Assembly: GCA_963793645.1 (NCBI GenBank)
Contig: CAWCAW010000007.1
Span: 393,927 to 457,926 of the forward strand
Length of the DNA stretch: 64,000 nt
Direction: 5' to 3'
Source: CAWCAW01 sp963793645
Lineage (GTDB): Bacteria > Actinomycetota > Acidimicrobiia > Acidimicrobiales > UBA8190
In this document: one piece after another, positions 17,586 to 26,168 of the stretch
Layout: the number at the start of each line of letters is the position of its first letter
Numbering within the stretch: the first letter of the stretch is position 1
Position numbers and translations under genes: made by a program
Notes under the pieces: model-generated
Database searches by the model: none
What the model saw: only the letters and a program-made list of their open reading frames with translations
What the model was told of the DNA's origin: nothing

Positions 17586-18663
17586 CTGCTCCCCGCCCCC
17601 GCGCCGCAGGGCGACGCTGGCCCGGGGTCGCCCCCAGGCGGCTCAACCGAGCGACAAGCACCTCGAGGATGGTCCCGGCGGGGAGGGCACTGCGGCCCCG
17701 AAAGTCGAGATCGGCGTCGGCGAGGAGCGTCACCGCCCTGCCGATACGTCCGGCCCCCAGCCGCCGGCCCTGCTCGAGCGCCTTTTTTGCGGGGAACACG
17801 CTGCGCGCCCCGAGCAGGGCAGCCGCCTCCTCGCCCGAGGTGACTCCGGATCCGTCGAGACGGAGCATGGACTGGTAGTGGCGATGCAACACCGCCATGA
17901 CGGCTAGAGGATGCATCGACCCCGCCCCTACCAGCCGGCGCAGAGCAGCGAGTGCAGCGGCATCTTCGCCGGTGTCGATGGCATCGGTGAGGTCCCACGG
18001 GGCAAGTGAACCGGCTTCGCCTAAGAACGGCTCCAGGCGCTCCTCGTCGATGGCCGCCCCTTCGCCATAGGCGGCCACCAATGTCTCGACGATGCCTCGC
18101 AAGCGGCTGACGTCGCCGCCCAGATGCGCACCGAGGCGGGCGCCGGCCCGGGCGTCGAAGCGCACCGCAGAGGCATGGAGCTGCTCGGTCAGCCACTGGG
18201 TGCGAGCCCGGCCCGTCCCCACCGACGTGTCGATGGCACCACCAGTGCCGGCGGTGACCGCTTTGACCAGCGATGCCGGGATGGTTCCCCCTCCAGCGAC
18301 GACCACCAAGGTGACGCCGGGAAGAGGGTCCTTCAACGTGTCGGCCAGGCGGGCGCCGTCCGCCGCATTCAGTCGGCCCGCCTCGCGCAGCACCACCACT
18401 CGACGCGAGGTCAGAAATGGCGGCGTGGTCAGCGCGTCGATGACGGCACCAACCTCCACGTCGTCGCCACCGGCGGTGCCGTGCTCCTCCACGATCATGG
18501 AGGGGTCCTCGTCACCGACGAGACGGGCCAACAGGTCACGCACGGCCTGAGCCACCAACGAGGGGTCGTCGCCGCGCACCACAAAGGCCGGCGCCGAGAC
18601 CTCAGGGCGAGATTCCTCGGCTCCAGATCCCGAACCGGTGGCGCCTTTCTTGGCCGGCGTCAC
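17569..18663 (-). CDS. holA: DNA polymerase III delta subunit
   Basis: HolA opens the beta clamp within the clamp-loader complex. The 364-residue product has the delta-type AAA+-like fold with PPFLTSRRVVVLREAGRL, followed by the helical collar domain (HPLAVMAVLHRHYQSMLRL); no P-loop is present, as expected for delta. The start is GTG at 18663, overlapping the upstream gene's TGA as GTGA, so the frame's Arg-rich upstream extension is rejected. Its place beside rpsT and lepA is conserved. The Ala/Gly/Ser/Glu-rich N-terminal 25 residues are probably disordered. Confidence 0.9.
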   Translation of the reverse strand: MTPAKKGATGSGSGAEESRPEVSAPAFVVRGDDPSLVAQAVRDLLARLVGDEDPSMIVEEHGTAGGDDVEVGAVIDALTTPPFLTSRRVVVLREAGRLNAADGARLADTLKDPLPGVTLVVVAGGGTIPASLVKAVTAGTGGAIDTSVGTGRARTQWLTEQLHASAVRFDARAGARLGAHLGGDVSRLRGIVETLVAAYGEGAAIDEERLEPFLGEAGSLAPWDLTDAIDTGEDAAALAALRRLVGAGSMHPLAVMAVLHRHYQSMLRLDGSGVTSGEEAAALLGARSVFPAKKALEQGRRLGAGRIGRAVTLLADADLDFRGRSALPAGTILEVLVARLSRLGATPGQRRPAARGRGAVSGRR

Positions 18664-19556
18664 TGGGCGCTCATGACGGCCGCCAACGTCCGGCACACCG
18701 CTCTCGTCCCGGCGACGTCGTGGGCTCGCACGATGCGGCATCCCAACGACACGCCCAGGGCGGCGGCGGCCAACGAGGCGGGACCGCGCCCGTCGATGTC
18801 CAAGTCGAGCACCATGCCCAGAAACGTCTTGTTCGAGGCTGACAGCAACAGTGGGTAGCCCAGCTCGGCCAAGGTGTCCGAGGCGCGCAACAGCGTCAAC
18901 GATTGCTCAGCCGTTTTTCCGAGGTCCAAGCCGGCATCGAGGATCACCTTGTCAGCCGGGATCCCCGCGCCCAGGGCGCGACCCGCTCGATCGAGGAGGA
19001 AGGCGGCCACGTCTTTGACGACGTCGTCGTAGTGGGGCTCGGGGTCCCGTACCCGGGGCGCCAGTCGGATGTGCGTGGCCACCACACTGGCTCCCGCCGC
19101 GGCGGCACGCGGCAAGTAGTCGGGGTCAGCGAATCCGCTGATGTCGTTGCCGAGCACTGCCCCGGCCCGGTAGGCCTCGTGCGCGACCACCGCGCTCCAG
19201 GTGTCGACCGAGATGGGGACGTCAAAACGCTGGCGCAAAGCGGCGATGGCCGGCGCCACCCGGTCGAGTTCCTCAGCCTCACTCACCTCTGGCCCGGGGC
19301 CCGCCTTGACCCCGCCCACGTCGAGGATGTCCGCACCTTCGGCCACGAGCTCCTCGGCCCGGAACAGGAGTTTCGACAGCTCGTAGGTGGCACCCCGGTC
19401 ATAGAACGAGTCAGGAGTCCGGTTGAGCACGCCCATCACCAACGCGGTATTGGTCAGATCGAAGCAGTGGTCGCCCAGGCGCAGCTGCACGCAGCGGACC
19501 CTAATGGCCGGGCGCGTCCGCTTCAGTCGGGGGGGCCTCGCCGGCCCGCGCCTCAT
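18660..19556 (-). CDS. dihydropteroate synthase homologue, FolP2-like
   Basis: A TIM-barrel of the pterin-binding family, up to 298 residues. The family motifs are MGVLNRTPDSFYDRG, SVDTW, DLGKTAEQSL, SNKTFLG and RAHDV. The sulfonamide/pABA loop that reads ESTRPG in true DHPS is instead DVGGVKAGPG, as in mycobacterial FolP2 (the second DHPS-like protein, not thought to make dihydropteroate). So folate synthesis is doubtful. The start is uncertain: ATG at 19556 follows the preceding stop by 3 bases but adds an Arg/Pro-rich tail; GTG at 19490 is the alternative. It is coupled to holA. Confidence 0.8.
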   Translation of the reverse strand: MRRGPARPPRLKRTRPAIRVRCVQLRLGDHCFDLTNTALVMGVLNRTPDSFYDRGATYELSKLLFRAEELVAEGADILDVGGVKAGPGPEVSEAEELDRVAPAIAALRQRFDVPISVDTWSAVVAHEAYRAGAVLGNDISGFADPDYLPRAAAAGASVVATHIRLAPRVRDPEPHYDDVVKDVAAFLLDRAGRALGAGIPADKVILDAGLDLGKTAEQSLTLLRASDTLAELGYPLLLSASNKTFLGMVLDLDIDGRGPASLAAAALGVSLGCRIVRAHDVAGTRAVCRTLAAVMSAQ

Positions 19557-19559
19557 CGA

Positions 19560-20267
19560 TCAGTACAAAGCGGCGGACAGAGCCTTGCGATAGTGGGCCT
19601 TGCGAGGATCGTCGGGGCCGAGGGTCTCGAGCAGATCGACGAACTCCTGGCGGGCGGCATCATCGGCCTTCACCCGCACCAACAAATCGTCGAGGAGTCC
19701 GTCGACTCCATCGGCAGGAATCTGCACGTTCTGGGTGGCCAGCCGGGCCTCGGCCGCCACCTGGCGAGAATCCGGAGTCTCCGGGATGCGAGCCAGGAGC
19801 TCGAGCGCCTGGGCCGGGTCGCCACCACTGACGAGAAGTCGGGCCAGGCCGACGATGGCACCGGGGTGGTCGGGTTGGAGGTCCAACGCAGCTCGCAACG
19901 AGGCCTCGTCCCCCAGTGCCACCAGGGTGTCGGCCTCTGATGGGGCCGGCGCCAGGCGACTGATGAACTCAGTCACTTGTTGCTCGGGCACGGCTCCCAC
20001 GAACCCGTCGACGACCTGCCGGCCTCGCAGCGCGTAGACGGCGGGAATCGACTGCACCTGAAAGCTGGCCGAGACGCGGGGGTTGTCGTCGACGTTCACC
20101 TTGACGAGCTCGACGGCCCCCTCGGTGGCCTCCACGGCCTTTTCCAAAATGGGCCCGAGGGTGCGGCACGGACCGCACCACGGCGCCCACAGGTCCACCA
20201 CGACGGGAACCTCGTCGGAGCGCGCCAGCACGTCTTGTTCGAATGTGGCGTCGGTGACGTCGATCAC
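19560..20267 (-). CDS. thioredoxin-domain protein with TPR tail (CnoX/YbbN-like)
   Basis: A 235-residue cytosolic protein with an N-terminal thioredoxin fold (VVVDLWAPWCGPCRTLGPIL, active site CGPC) and a C-terminal TPR-like helical half (ALDLQPDHPGAIVGLARLLV). This is the plan of CnoX/YbbN, a chaperedoxin that protects proteins under oxidative stress. With CGPC it may also reduce disulfides, unlike E. coli CnoX. The start is GTG at 20267, seven bases after TATCGT; the longer frame upstream would cross the divergent promoter region. It is the first gene of the trx-folP2-holA run. Confidence 0.87.
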   Translation of the reverse strand: MIDVTDATFEQDVLARSDEVPVVVDLWAPWCGPCRTLGPILEKAVEATEGAVELVKVNVDDNPRVSASFQVQSIPAVYALRGRQVVDGFVGAVPEQQVTEFISRLAPAPSEADTLVALGDEASLRAALDLQPDHPGAIVGLARLLVSGGDPAQALELLARIPETPDSRQVAAEARLATQNVQIPADGVDGLLDDLLVRVKADDAARQEFVDLLETLGPDDPRKAHYRKALSAALY

Positions 20268-20274
20268 GCCTGAG

Positions 20275-20280
20275 ACGATA
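20275..20280 (-). promoter_or_regulatory. -10 element of leaderless cnoX-like promoter
   Basis: TATCGT on the minus strand, followed by seven bases and the GTG at 20267. It forms a compact divergent promoter pair with the element at 20310-20315. Confidence 0.45.
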
Positions 20281-20309
20281 CCGGGGGTCGGCGGCCAGGC
20301 ATGCCGCGG

Positions 20310-20315
20310 TAGCGT
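20310..20315 (+). promoter_or_regulatory. -10 element of leaderless phosphotransferase promoter
   Basis: TAGCGT, six bases, then the ATG at 20322. It matches the TANNNT-N6-ATG leaderless layout, with no ribosome-binding site. Confidence 0.5.
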
Positions 20316-20321
20316 GCCTTC

Positions 20322-21387
20322 ATGAGCAGCCGCCCGGAGGCGCTGGCCCACGACGCCCTCGAAGGCATCGACTCCGAACGAGTCAGCGCATGGATAACCG
20401 ACCATGTGGTCGGGGCTACCGCTCCCTACCAAATTCGCCCTGATCGCCGGGGGTCGCTCCAACCTGACCTACCGGGTGACCGACGGCGCCGGACGTGTCT
20501 TCGCCCTGCGACGCCCGCCGCTGAGCCACGTCCTTCCTACCGCCCACGACATGACGCGTGAGTACCGGGTGATCACCGCCCTCGGGCCCACCGACGTGCC
20601 GGTGCCCCACACCTATGGCCTGTGCGAAAACGCGGCGGTCAACACCAGCTCCTTCTACGTCATGGAGTTCGTCGACGGCCACATCGTGCGTGACCCCCAC
20701 TCGGCCGAAGAGCTGCTGGACATGCCGGCTCGCGCCGAGGCCGGGATGTCTTTGGCGGACACCCTGGCGCGGTTGCACGCCGTGGACGTCGACTCCGTCG
20801 GCCTCGGGGACTTCGCCAAGCGCGACGGGTACATCGAGCGCCAGCTCCGGCGATGGAACGAGCAGTTCCGCAACTCCCAGGTCGATGGCATCGACACGTC
20901 GGGGATCGTGAGCACGGTCGCCGAACGACTCAGCTCGGATGTGCCCGCCCAACAAGGCACCGCCATCGTGCACGGCGATTACCGGCTCGACAACACCGTC
21001 CTCGGCGACGACGGGACCGTGCGGGCCGTGCTCGATTGGGAGATCTGCACCTTGGGCGATCCCCTCGCCGATCTCGGCCTGCTGATGGTGTACTGGACCG
21101 AGCCCGGCGACGAGGCGGCGCTGATCGGCGTCAGCCCCACCGCCGCCCCGGGATTCTCGAGCCGTAGCGAGGTGCGGGCCCGCTACCAACGCGCATCGGA
21201 GCGAGACCTGTCGCGCCTCGACTTCTACGAAGCCTTCGGATATTGGAAGCTGGCCTGCATATTGCAAGGCGTGTACGCCCGTTACGCCGGAGGTGCTGCG
21301 GCCGGAGATCGCTCCAGTGTCGACGGCTTCGCCCACAGCGTGGTCCGGCTGGCGGAGAGGGCCCTCGAAACGCTGGAGGCGTCGTGA
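20322..21387 (+). CDS. aminoglycoside-phosphotransferase-like kinase, single-base frameshift near the N-terminus
   Basis: A kinase-like (APH/choline-kinase fold) protein of the group often paired with acyl-CoA dehydrogenases. The Brenner motif is IVHGDYRLDNTVL and the metal-binding segment is VLDWEICTLGDPLADLG. The natural N-terminus starts at the ATG at 20322 (MSSRPEALAHDALEGIDSER) in one frame. From FALIAGGRSNLTYRV on, the protein is in the next frame. One extra A in the AAA at 20431-20433 accounts for the shift. Without correction the body could begin at an ATG at 20404, still keeping the nucleotide loop. The substrate is unknown. Confidence 0.78.
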
Positions 21388-21403
21388 CGACGGATGCCGC
21401 TTC

Positions 21404-22300
21404 GTGACCATTTACGAGCGCCACCTCAACCGTCTTGTCGACAAACCCGTCCTCGTGGTCGCACTCGAGGGATGGGTGGACGCCGGTCTCGGTGCCGACG
21501 GCGCCATCACCACGCTGCTCGGGGCTGGACCGACGGACTTGGTGGCCACTTTCGACGGTGAATCGCTCATTGACCAGCGGGCCCGGCGGCCGGTCGTCCA
21601 CATCGACGACGGCGTGAACGAAGGGCTCACCTGGCCCGTCATCCAGATGCGCATCGGTACCGACTTGGCCGGCGCCGATATCTGTTATCTGGTGGGCCCC
21701 GAGCCCGACTTTCGTTGGCCCAGCTTCGTGCGCGCCGTGGTGGGACTGGCCGGTGAGCTCGGTGTCCGCCTCGTGGTGGGGTTGGGGGCCTTTCCGGCGC
21801 CGGCGCCGCACACCCGTCCGGTGAAGCTGGCCGCCACCGCCCCCCCGCAGTCGGCCGAGCTGATTGTCAAGGTGGGGATCGTGCAAGGCGCCATTGAAGT
21901 GCCGTCGGGCGTGTGGGGCGCGCTCGAGATCGCCTTTGGAGAGGCGGGGGTGCCCACCATCGGACTGTGGGCGCGCGTCCCGCACTACGTGGCCGGCATG
22001 TCGTTCCCCGGAGCCAGCGCGGCGCTCCTCGACGGACTGGCCACCATCGGCGGGCTGTCCATCGACGCCTCCACCTTGCGCACCGCGGCGGACACCTCCT
22101 TGCGCCAGGTTGATGAGCTCATCATCAAGAGCGACGAGCACACTGCCTTGGTGCGCCAGCTCGAGCACAACGTGGATGCCGTGGAGGGGAACCCTCTCGA
22201 TGTCGGCAACCTTCCCACCGGGGACGAACTGGCGGCCGAGCTCGAGCGCTACCTGCGCGATGAGCGCGGCGACGGCTCACCTTCGGACGGGGATCGCTGA
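21404..22300 (+). CDS. PAC2-family protein
   Basis: A 298-residue protein of the PAC2 / proteasome-assembly-chaperone-like family common in actinobacteria. The N-terminal ALEGWVDAGLGADGAI and the internal VVGLGAFPAPAPHTRP are family-typical. The function in bacteria is not settled; relatives assist proteasome assembly in eukaryotes. The frame opens earlier, inside the kinase gene, but the GTG at 21404 (VTIYERHLNRLVDKPVLVV), 16 bases after the kinase stop, is the natural start. It is probably cotranscribed with the kinase-like gene. Confidence 0.85.
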   Translation: MTIYERHLNRLVDKPVLVVALEGWVDAGLGADGAITTLLGAGPTDLVATFDGESLIDQRARRPVVHIDDGVNEGLTWPVIQMRIGTDLAGADICYLVGPEPDFRWPSFVRAVVGLAGELGVRLVVGLGAFPAPAPHTRPVKLAATAPPQSAELIVKVGIVQGAIEVPSGVWGALEIAFGEAGVPTIGLWARVPHYVAGMSFPGASAALLDGLATIGGLSIDASTLRTAADTSLRQVDELIIKSDEHTALVRQLEHNVDAVEGNPLDVGNLPTGDELAAELERYLRDERGDGSPSDGDR

Positions 22301-22314
22301 GCATGCCACTCGGG

Positions 22315-22320
22315 TAGGGT
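22315..22320 (+). promoter_or_regulatory. -10 element of leaderless LLM-oxidoreductase promoter
   Basis: TAGGGT, six bases, then the ATG at 22327; the TANNNT-N6-ATG pattern. Confidence 0.45.
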
Positions 22321-22326
22321 GCCGCC

Positions 22327-23337
22327 ATGCTCGTCGACGGTGGTCTCGGCCTCAATCCGAGTGACGCCATAGAGACCGCTCGGCACGCCGAGGATGACGG
22401 CTTCGACGGGCTCTGGTGTGCCGAAGCCAGCCACGATCCCTTTCTGCCGTTGTTGCTTGCCGCTGAGCACACCGAACGAATCCAGCTGGGCACGGGCATT
22501 GCGGTGGCCTTCGCCCGCAACCCGATGAGCACGGCGGGGATCGCCAACGACCTTCAGTTGTTCTCCAAGGGCAGGTTCCTTCTCGGGTTGGGGTCGCAGA
22601 TAAAACCGCACATCGAAAAGCGGTTCTCGATGCCCTGGTCGCACCCCGCGGCCCGCATGCGCGAGTTCATCGCCGCCATGCACGCCATCTGGTCGACGTG
22701 GAACGAGGGCACCAAGCTGGCGTTTCGCGGTGACTTCTACACCCACACCCTGATGACGCCGATGTTCGATCCCGGTCCGAACCCCTACGGCCGACCCAAG
22801 GTGTTCCTGGCGGCGGTGGGCGGGCACATGACCGAGGTGGCCGGAGAGGTCGCCGATGGGCTCCTCGCCCATGGGTTCACCACCGAGCGCTACATGCGCG
22901 AAGTCACCATCCCCGCGTTGGAACGAGGCTTGGCCCGCTCAGGACGCGACCGCAGCGATTTCGAGATCTCGTATCCGGCCATGATCGTCACCGGTGAGGA
23001 CGACGCCGCCATCGCAGCGGCCACCAAGGCGGTCAAGGCCCAGCTCGCCTTTTACGGATCCACTCCCGCCTACGCCCCCGTGCTGGCCCTGCACGGTTGG
23101 GAGGACGCCCACCGCGAGCTGAACAAGCTCTCCAAGCGAGGTGAGTGGGACACCATGGCCGAAGTCATCGACGACACCATGGTCGACACCTTCGCCGTGG
23201 TGGCGCCACTCGACGACGTCGCCGCCGAGGTCGCTGCTCGCTACGGGGACCTCGTCACCAGGGTGAGCTTCTACGCCCCCTACCGCGTCGACCGCGAGCG
23301 CTGGCGCGAGGTCCTCGACGGATTCCGAGCGCTCTAG
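22327..23337 (+). CDS. F420-dependent LLM-class oxidoreductase
   Basis: A 336-residue luciferase-like monooxygenase-fold enzyme, probably F420-dependent. The N-terminal MLVDGGLGLNPSDAIE, the segment IQLGTGIAVAFARNP and the substrate-side GRFLLGLGSQIKPHIEKRF fit the TIGR03617-type subgroup widespread in actinobacteria. These enzymes oxidise or reduce alcohols, ketones or xenobiotics using coenzyme F420; no F420 biosynthetic gene is in the window. The gene has its own leaderless promoter and is convergent with leuS across a hairpin. Confidence 0.88.
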   Translation: MLVDGGLGLNPSDAIETARHAEDDGFDGLWCAEASHDPFLPLLLAAEHTERIQLGTGIAVAFARNPMSTAGIANDLQLFSKGRFLLGLGSQIKPHIEKRFSMPWSHPAARMREFIAAMHAIWSTWNEGTKLAFRGDFYTHTLMTPMFDPGPNPYGRPKVFLAAVGGHMTEVAGEVADGLLAHGFTTERYMREVTIPALERGLARSGRDRSDFEISYPAMIVTGEDDAAIAAATKAVKAQLAFYGSTPAYAPVLALHGWEDAHRELNKLSKRGEWDTMAEVIDDTMVDTFAVVAPLDDVAAEVAARYGDLVTRVSFYAPYRVDRERWREVLDGFRAL

Positions 23338-23346
23338 GCGCTGTAA

Positions 23347-23368
23347 CCCGGCCCGAGTGCGGGTCGGG
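23347..23368. terminator. bidirectional hairpin between convergent LLM gene and leuS
   Basis: CCCGGCCCG (23347-23355) and CGGGTCGGG (23360-23368) form a nine-pair stem with one G-U and a four-base loop in the 36-base gap between two convergent genes. It has no T-tract, as is common in high-G+C actinobacteria. Confidence 0.55.
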
Positions 23369-23373
23369 GGCGA

Positions 23374-25857
23374 TCAGCGAACGACGTTCACCAGACGCGG
23401 CGGCCGGGCGATGATACGCGTCGGCGCGGCGCCGTCGAGCATCCCGAGCACACGTTCGGATGCCATGGCCAGGCGCACGGCGTCTTCTTCAGACACATCA
23501 GGCGCGACCTCGATGCGATCGCGCACCTTGCCGTCGACCTGTACCACCAACGTCACACGCTCGGGACGCACCAGCTCCGTGTCGAAGGTCGGCCAGGACT
23601 GGCTGTGCAGCCGAGCGCCGGCTCCATGGCGGCGCTCCCACGCCTCCGCGGTGACGTGAGGGGCGAAGGGGGCGAGCATGAGCAACAACGCGTCGGCGGC
23701 GGCGGCCTCGGTCTGATCATGGGGGCCGCCTTCGACGTCGCGCCGGTACCGCAGCAGCGCATTGGCGAACTTCCGGCATTCGGCCACGGCAGTGTTGAAG
23801 GACCACCGTTCGATGTCCTCGGTGACCTTGGCGATGAACCGGTGGGTGCCACGAGCCAACTCCGTGTCGGCGGCGGTCAGCTCACCGTGTCTCAGGATGG
23901 TGTCGTCTTCGTCCTCGTCCACGACGAGACGCCACACACGGTCGAGGAACCGTCCGCACCCTTCGATGACTTCCTCAGTCTGCTCGGTCCAGTCGAGATC
24001 ATCGGTGGGTGGTCCTTCCCCCAGATGAAAGACCCGCAAGGCGTCGGCACCAACGGTCTCGAAGTAGCGCGCCGGGGTGATCAGGTTGCCTTTGGACTTC
24101 GACATCTTCTTCCCGTCCATGCGGATCATGCCCTGGGTGAACAGTCTCCGAAACGGCTCTCGCTCGAGACCGGGAGCCAACCCGGTGTCGATGAGGGCGC
24201 GGGTGTAAAAGCGCGCGTACAAGAGGTGCAAGATGGCGTGCTCGATGCCCCCGATGTACTGATCGACCGGCATGAAACGGGCCGCGGCGGCGGGATCGAA
24301 GGGGCGATCCTCGGACCATGGATCGCAAAATCGCAGGAAGTACCACGACGAGTCGACGAACGTGTCCATGGTGTCGGTTTCCCGCTCACCGGGGCCACCA
24401 CAACGAGGACAACGGGTGTGCCGAAAGGTGGGGTGACTGGCCAGCGGCGACTCTCCGGTGGGGAGAAACTCGACGTCGTCGGGGGCCAACACCGGGAGCT
24501 GGTCCTCGGGCACGCCGACAATGCCATCCACCGGGCAGTACACGACGGGAATGGGACAACCCCAGTACCGCTGACGCGACACCAACCAGTCGCGCATCCG
24601 GTAGTTCACGTGCCCGTGCCCGATGCCTTGCTCCTCGAGCCACGCGATCGACTGGGCCTTGGCCTCGTCAATGTCGAGACCATCGAGGAATCCCGAGTTC
24701 ACCTTCACCCCCGCACCGCTGTAGGGCCCGCCTTCGAAGCCGGCCGGAGGCTGGGTGGTGCGCACCACCGGCAAGCCGTGGGCATGGGCGAAGTCCCAGT
24801 CACGCTGGTCCTCGGCCGGTACGGCCATGATCGCCCCGGTGCCGTAGGCCACGAGGACGTAGTCGGCCACATAGACGGGGATTTCCTGGCCGTTGAAGGG
24901 GTTGATGACATGGCCCCCGGTGAACGCCCCGCGCTTGTCGAGGGCGCGCCCATCGGCGTCGGTGGAGGTACGGTCGATCTCGCTGGTGGCCGCCGCCGCG
25001 GCCCGCAGCGCTTCCACGGCCGGACGCTGCTCGTCGGTGATCAGCACGTCCACCAAGGGATGCTCGGGAGCCACCACGGCGTAGGTCATGCCGAAGCTGG
25101 TGTCGGGCCGCGTCGTGAACACCCGCATGGAGACATCGGGCCGCCCCGCCACGACCAGGTCGAGCTCCGCCCCCTCCGATCGCCCGATCCAGTTGCGTTG
25201 CATGGTCTTGACCCGCTCGGGCCACTGCAGATCGTCCAGCGCCGCCAATAGCTCCTCCGCGTACGTGGTGATGCGGAAGAACCACTGTTCGAGATTGCGT
25301 TGGATCACCAAGTCGCCAGAGCGCTCGCACGTTCCGTCGCCGAGCACCTGCTCGTTGGCGAGAACTGTCTGGCACCCCGGGCACCAGTTGACCGGGGCCA
25401 TGGAGCGATAGGCGAGGTCGTGTTCAAGGAAGCGCAAGAAGATGACCTGGTTCCAGCGGATGTAGCTGGGGTCGTGGCTCCGAACCTCTCGGCGCCAGTC
25501 ATACACGGCGCCGAGGGCCACCACGCTGGCCTTCAGCTCGGCGATCCGCTTCTCGGTGAAGGTCCGCGGGTGCTCGCCGGTGCGAATGGCGGCGTTCTCG
25601 GCCGGAAGCCCGAACGAGTCAAACCCAAAGGGCGAAAGCACCGCGTGGCCCTGCATGGTCCGGTAGCGGACCAGCAGGTCGCCGATGGTGTAATTCCGCA
25701 CATGCCCCTGGTGGGCCGCACCGCTCGGGTATGGGTACATCGACAGCACGTAGTGAGGAGGCCGAGGATCGTCGCTCTCGACCTCGTAGGTGTGCTCCTC
25801 GGCCCAGAGGCCCTGCCACTTTCGCTCGATTCCCTGGACGTCATAGGCGCGGGCCAT
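23374..25857 (-). CDS. leuS: leucyl-tRNA synthetase
   Basis: Class I synthetase of 827 residues charging tRNA-Leu. The HIGH-like motif is in YPYPSGAAHQGHVRNY and KMSKS is in DGKKMSKSKGNLIT. The CP1 editing domain carries the family threonine-rich FTTRPDTSFGMTYAV, and a zinc-type CPGCQTV lies in the body. The start is ATG at 25857 (MARAYDVQGIERKWQG), preceded by TAGACT seven bases upstream; the frame's longer N-terminus is Pro/Arg-rich and rejected. The gene is usually near the era/phoH cluster in actinobacteria. Confidence 0.97.
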   Translation of the reverse strand: MARAYDVQGIERKWQGLWAEEHTYEVESDDPRPPHYVLSMYPYPSGAAHQGHVRNYTIGDLLVRYRTMQGHAVLSPFGFDSFGLPAENAAIRTGEHPRTFTEKRIAELKASVVALGAVYDWRREVRSHDPSYIRWNQVIFLRFLEHDLAYRSMAPVNWCPGCQTVLANEQVLGDGTCERSGDLVIQRNLEQWFFRITTYAEELLAALDDLQWPERVKTMQRNWIGRSEGAELDLVVAGRPDVSMRVFTTRPDTSFGMTYAVVAPEHPLVDVLITDEQRPAVEALRAAAAATSEIDRTSTDADGRALDKRGAFTGGHVINPFNGQEIPVYVADYVLVAYGTGAIMAVPAEDQRDWDFAHAHGLPVVRTTQPPAGFEGGPYSGAGVKVNSGFLDGLDIDEAKAQSIAWLEEQGIGHGHVNYRMRDWLVSRQRYWGCPIPVVYCPVDGIVGVPEDQLPVLAPDDVEFLPTGESPLASHPTFRHTRCPRCGGPGERETDTMDTFVDSSWYFLRFCDPWSEDRPFDPAAAARFMPVDQYIGGIEHAILHLLYARFYTRALIDTGLAPGLEREPFRRLFTQGMIRMDGKKMSKSKGNLITPARYFETVGADALRVFHLGEGPPTDDLDWTEQTEEVIEGCGRFLDRVWRLVVDEDEDDTILRHGELTAADTELARGTHRFIAKVTEDIERWSFNTAVAECRKFANALLRYRRDVEGGPHDQTEAAAADALLLMLAPFAPHVTAEAWERRHGAGARLHSQSWPTFDTELVRPERVTLVVQVDGKVRDRIEVAPDVSEEDAVRLAMASERVLGMLDGAAPTRIIARPPRLVNVVR

Positions 25858-25864
25858 CCCAGAG

Positions 25865-25870
25865 AGTCTA
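25865..25870 (-). promoter_or_regulatory. -10 element of leaderless leuS promoter
   Basis: On the minus strand TAGACT, seven bases, then the ATG at 25857. The lack of leader leaves no room for a T-box or attenuator. Confidence 0.5.
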
Positions 25871-25975
25871 CGGAGCGGGCCACCAGCCCTGGGACGACCG
25901 GTGCGCCCGACGATTGCCGGTCCGAGAAGCGAAGGCGGCAACACGGTGACTGCTAACGTCGTTGCGTCGTTCCCT

Positions 25976-26052
25976 GGGGGCGTAGCTCAGTTGGTAGAGC
26001 GCTTGACTGGCAGTCAAGAGGTTCGTGGGTTCAAGTCCCATCGCCTCCACCA
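25976..26052 (+). tRNA. tRNA-Ala, anticodon GGC
   Basis: A full cloverleaf can be drawn: acceptor GGGGGCG with CGCCTCC, a D arm starting TAGCTCAG, anticodon stem CTTGA/TCAAG with loop CTGGCAG (anticodon GGC), and a T arm with GTTCAAGTC. The acceptor has the G3-U70 wobble, the alanine identity element. A73 and an encoded CCA complete the 3' end. It is isolated, 118 bases upstream of leuS on the other strand. Confidence 0.97.
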
Positions 26053-26071
26053 GAAAAATGGCCTGGGCCCT

Positions 26072-26120
26072 GGCGGCTAGGCCGTAACGCCGTCCTTCGG
26101 CCGCCGTGGCCTACGTCGCC
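26072..26120 (+). terminator. branched hairpin downstream of tRNA-Ala
   Basis: GGCG and TAGGCC (26072-26083) pair with GGCCTA and CGCC (26108-26120), and an inner CCG-TCCTT-CGG stem closes the loop. It starts 19 bases after the tRNA end and has no T-tract. It is a plausible tRNA terminator or processing structure. Confidence 0.4.
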
Positions 26121-26168
26121 GTGACTCCAACCGAGCGAGTGTGATCGGGTGCGTGGGAGGCTCGGCTC

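Noticed and set aside
23605..25251. A 548-residue plus-strand open frame
   Set aside because: It is antisense to leuS, which has all class I synthetase motifs.
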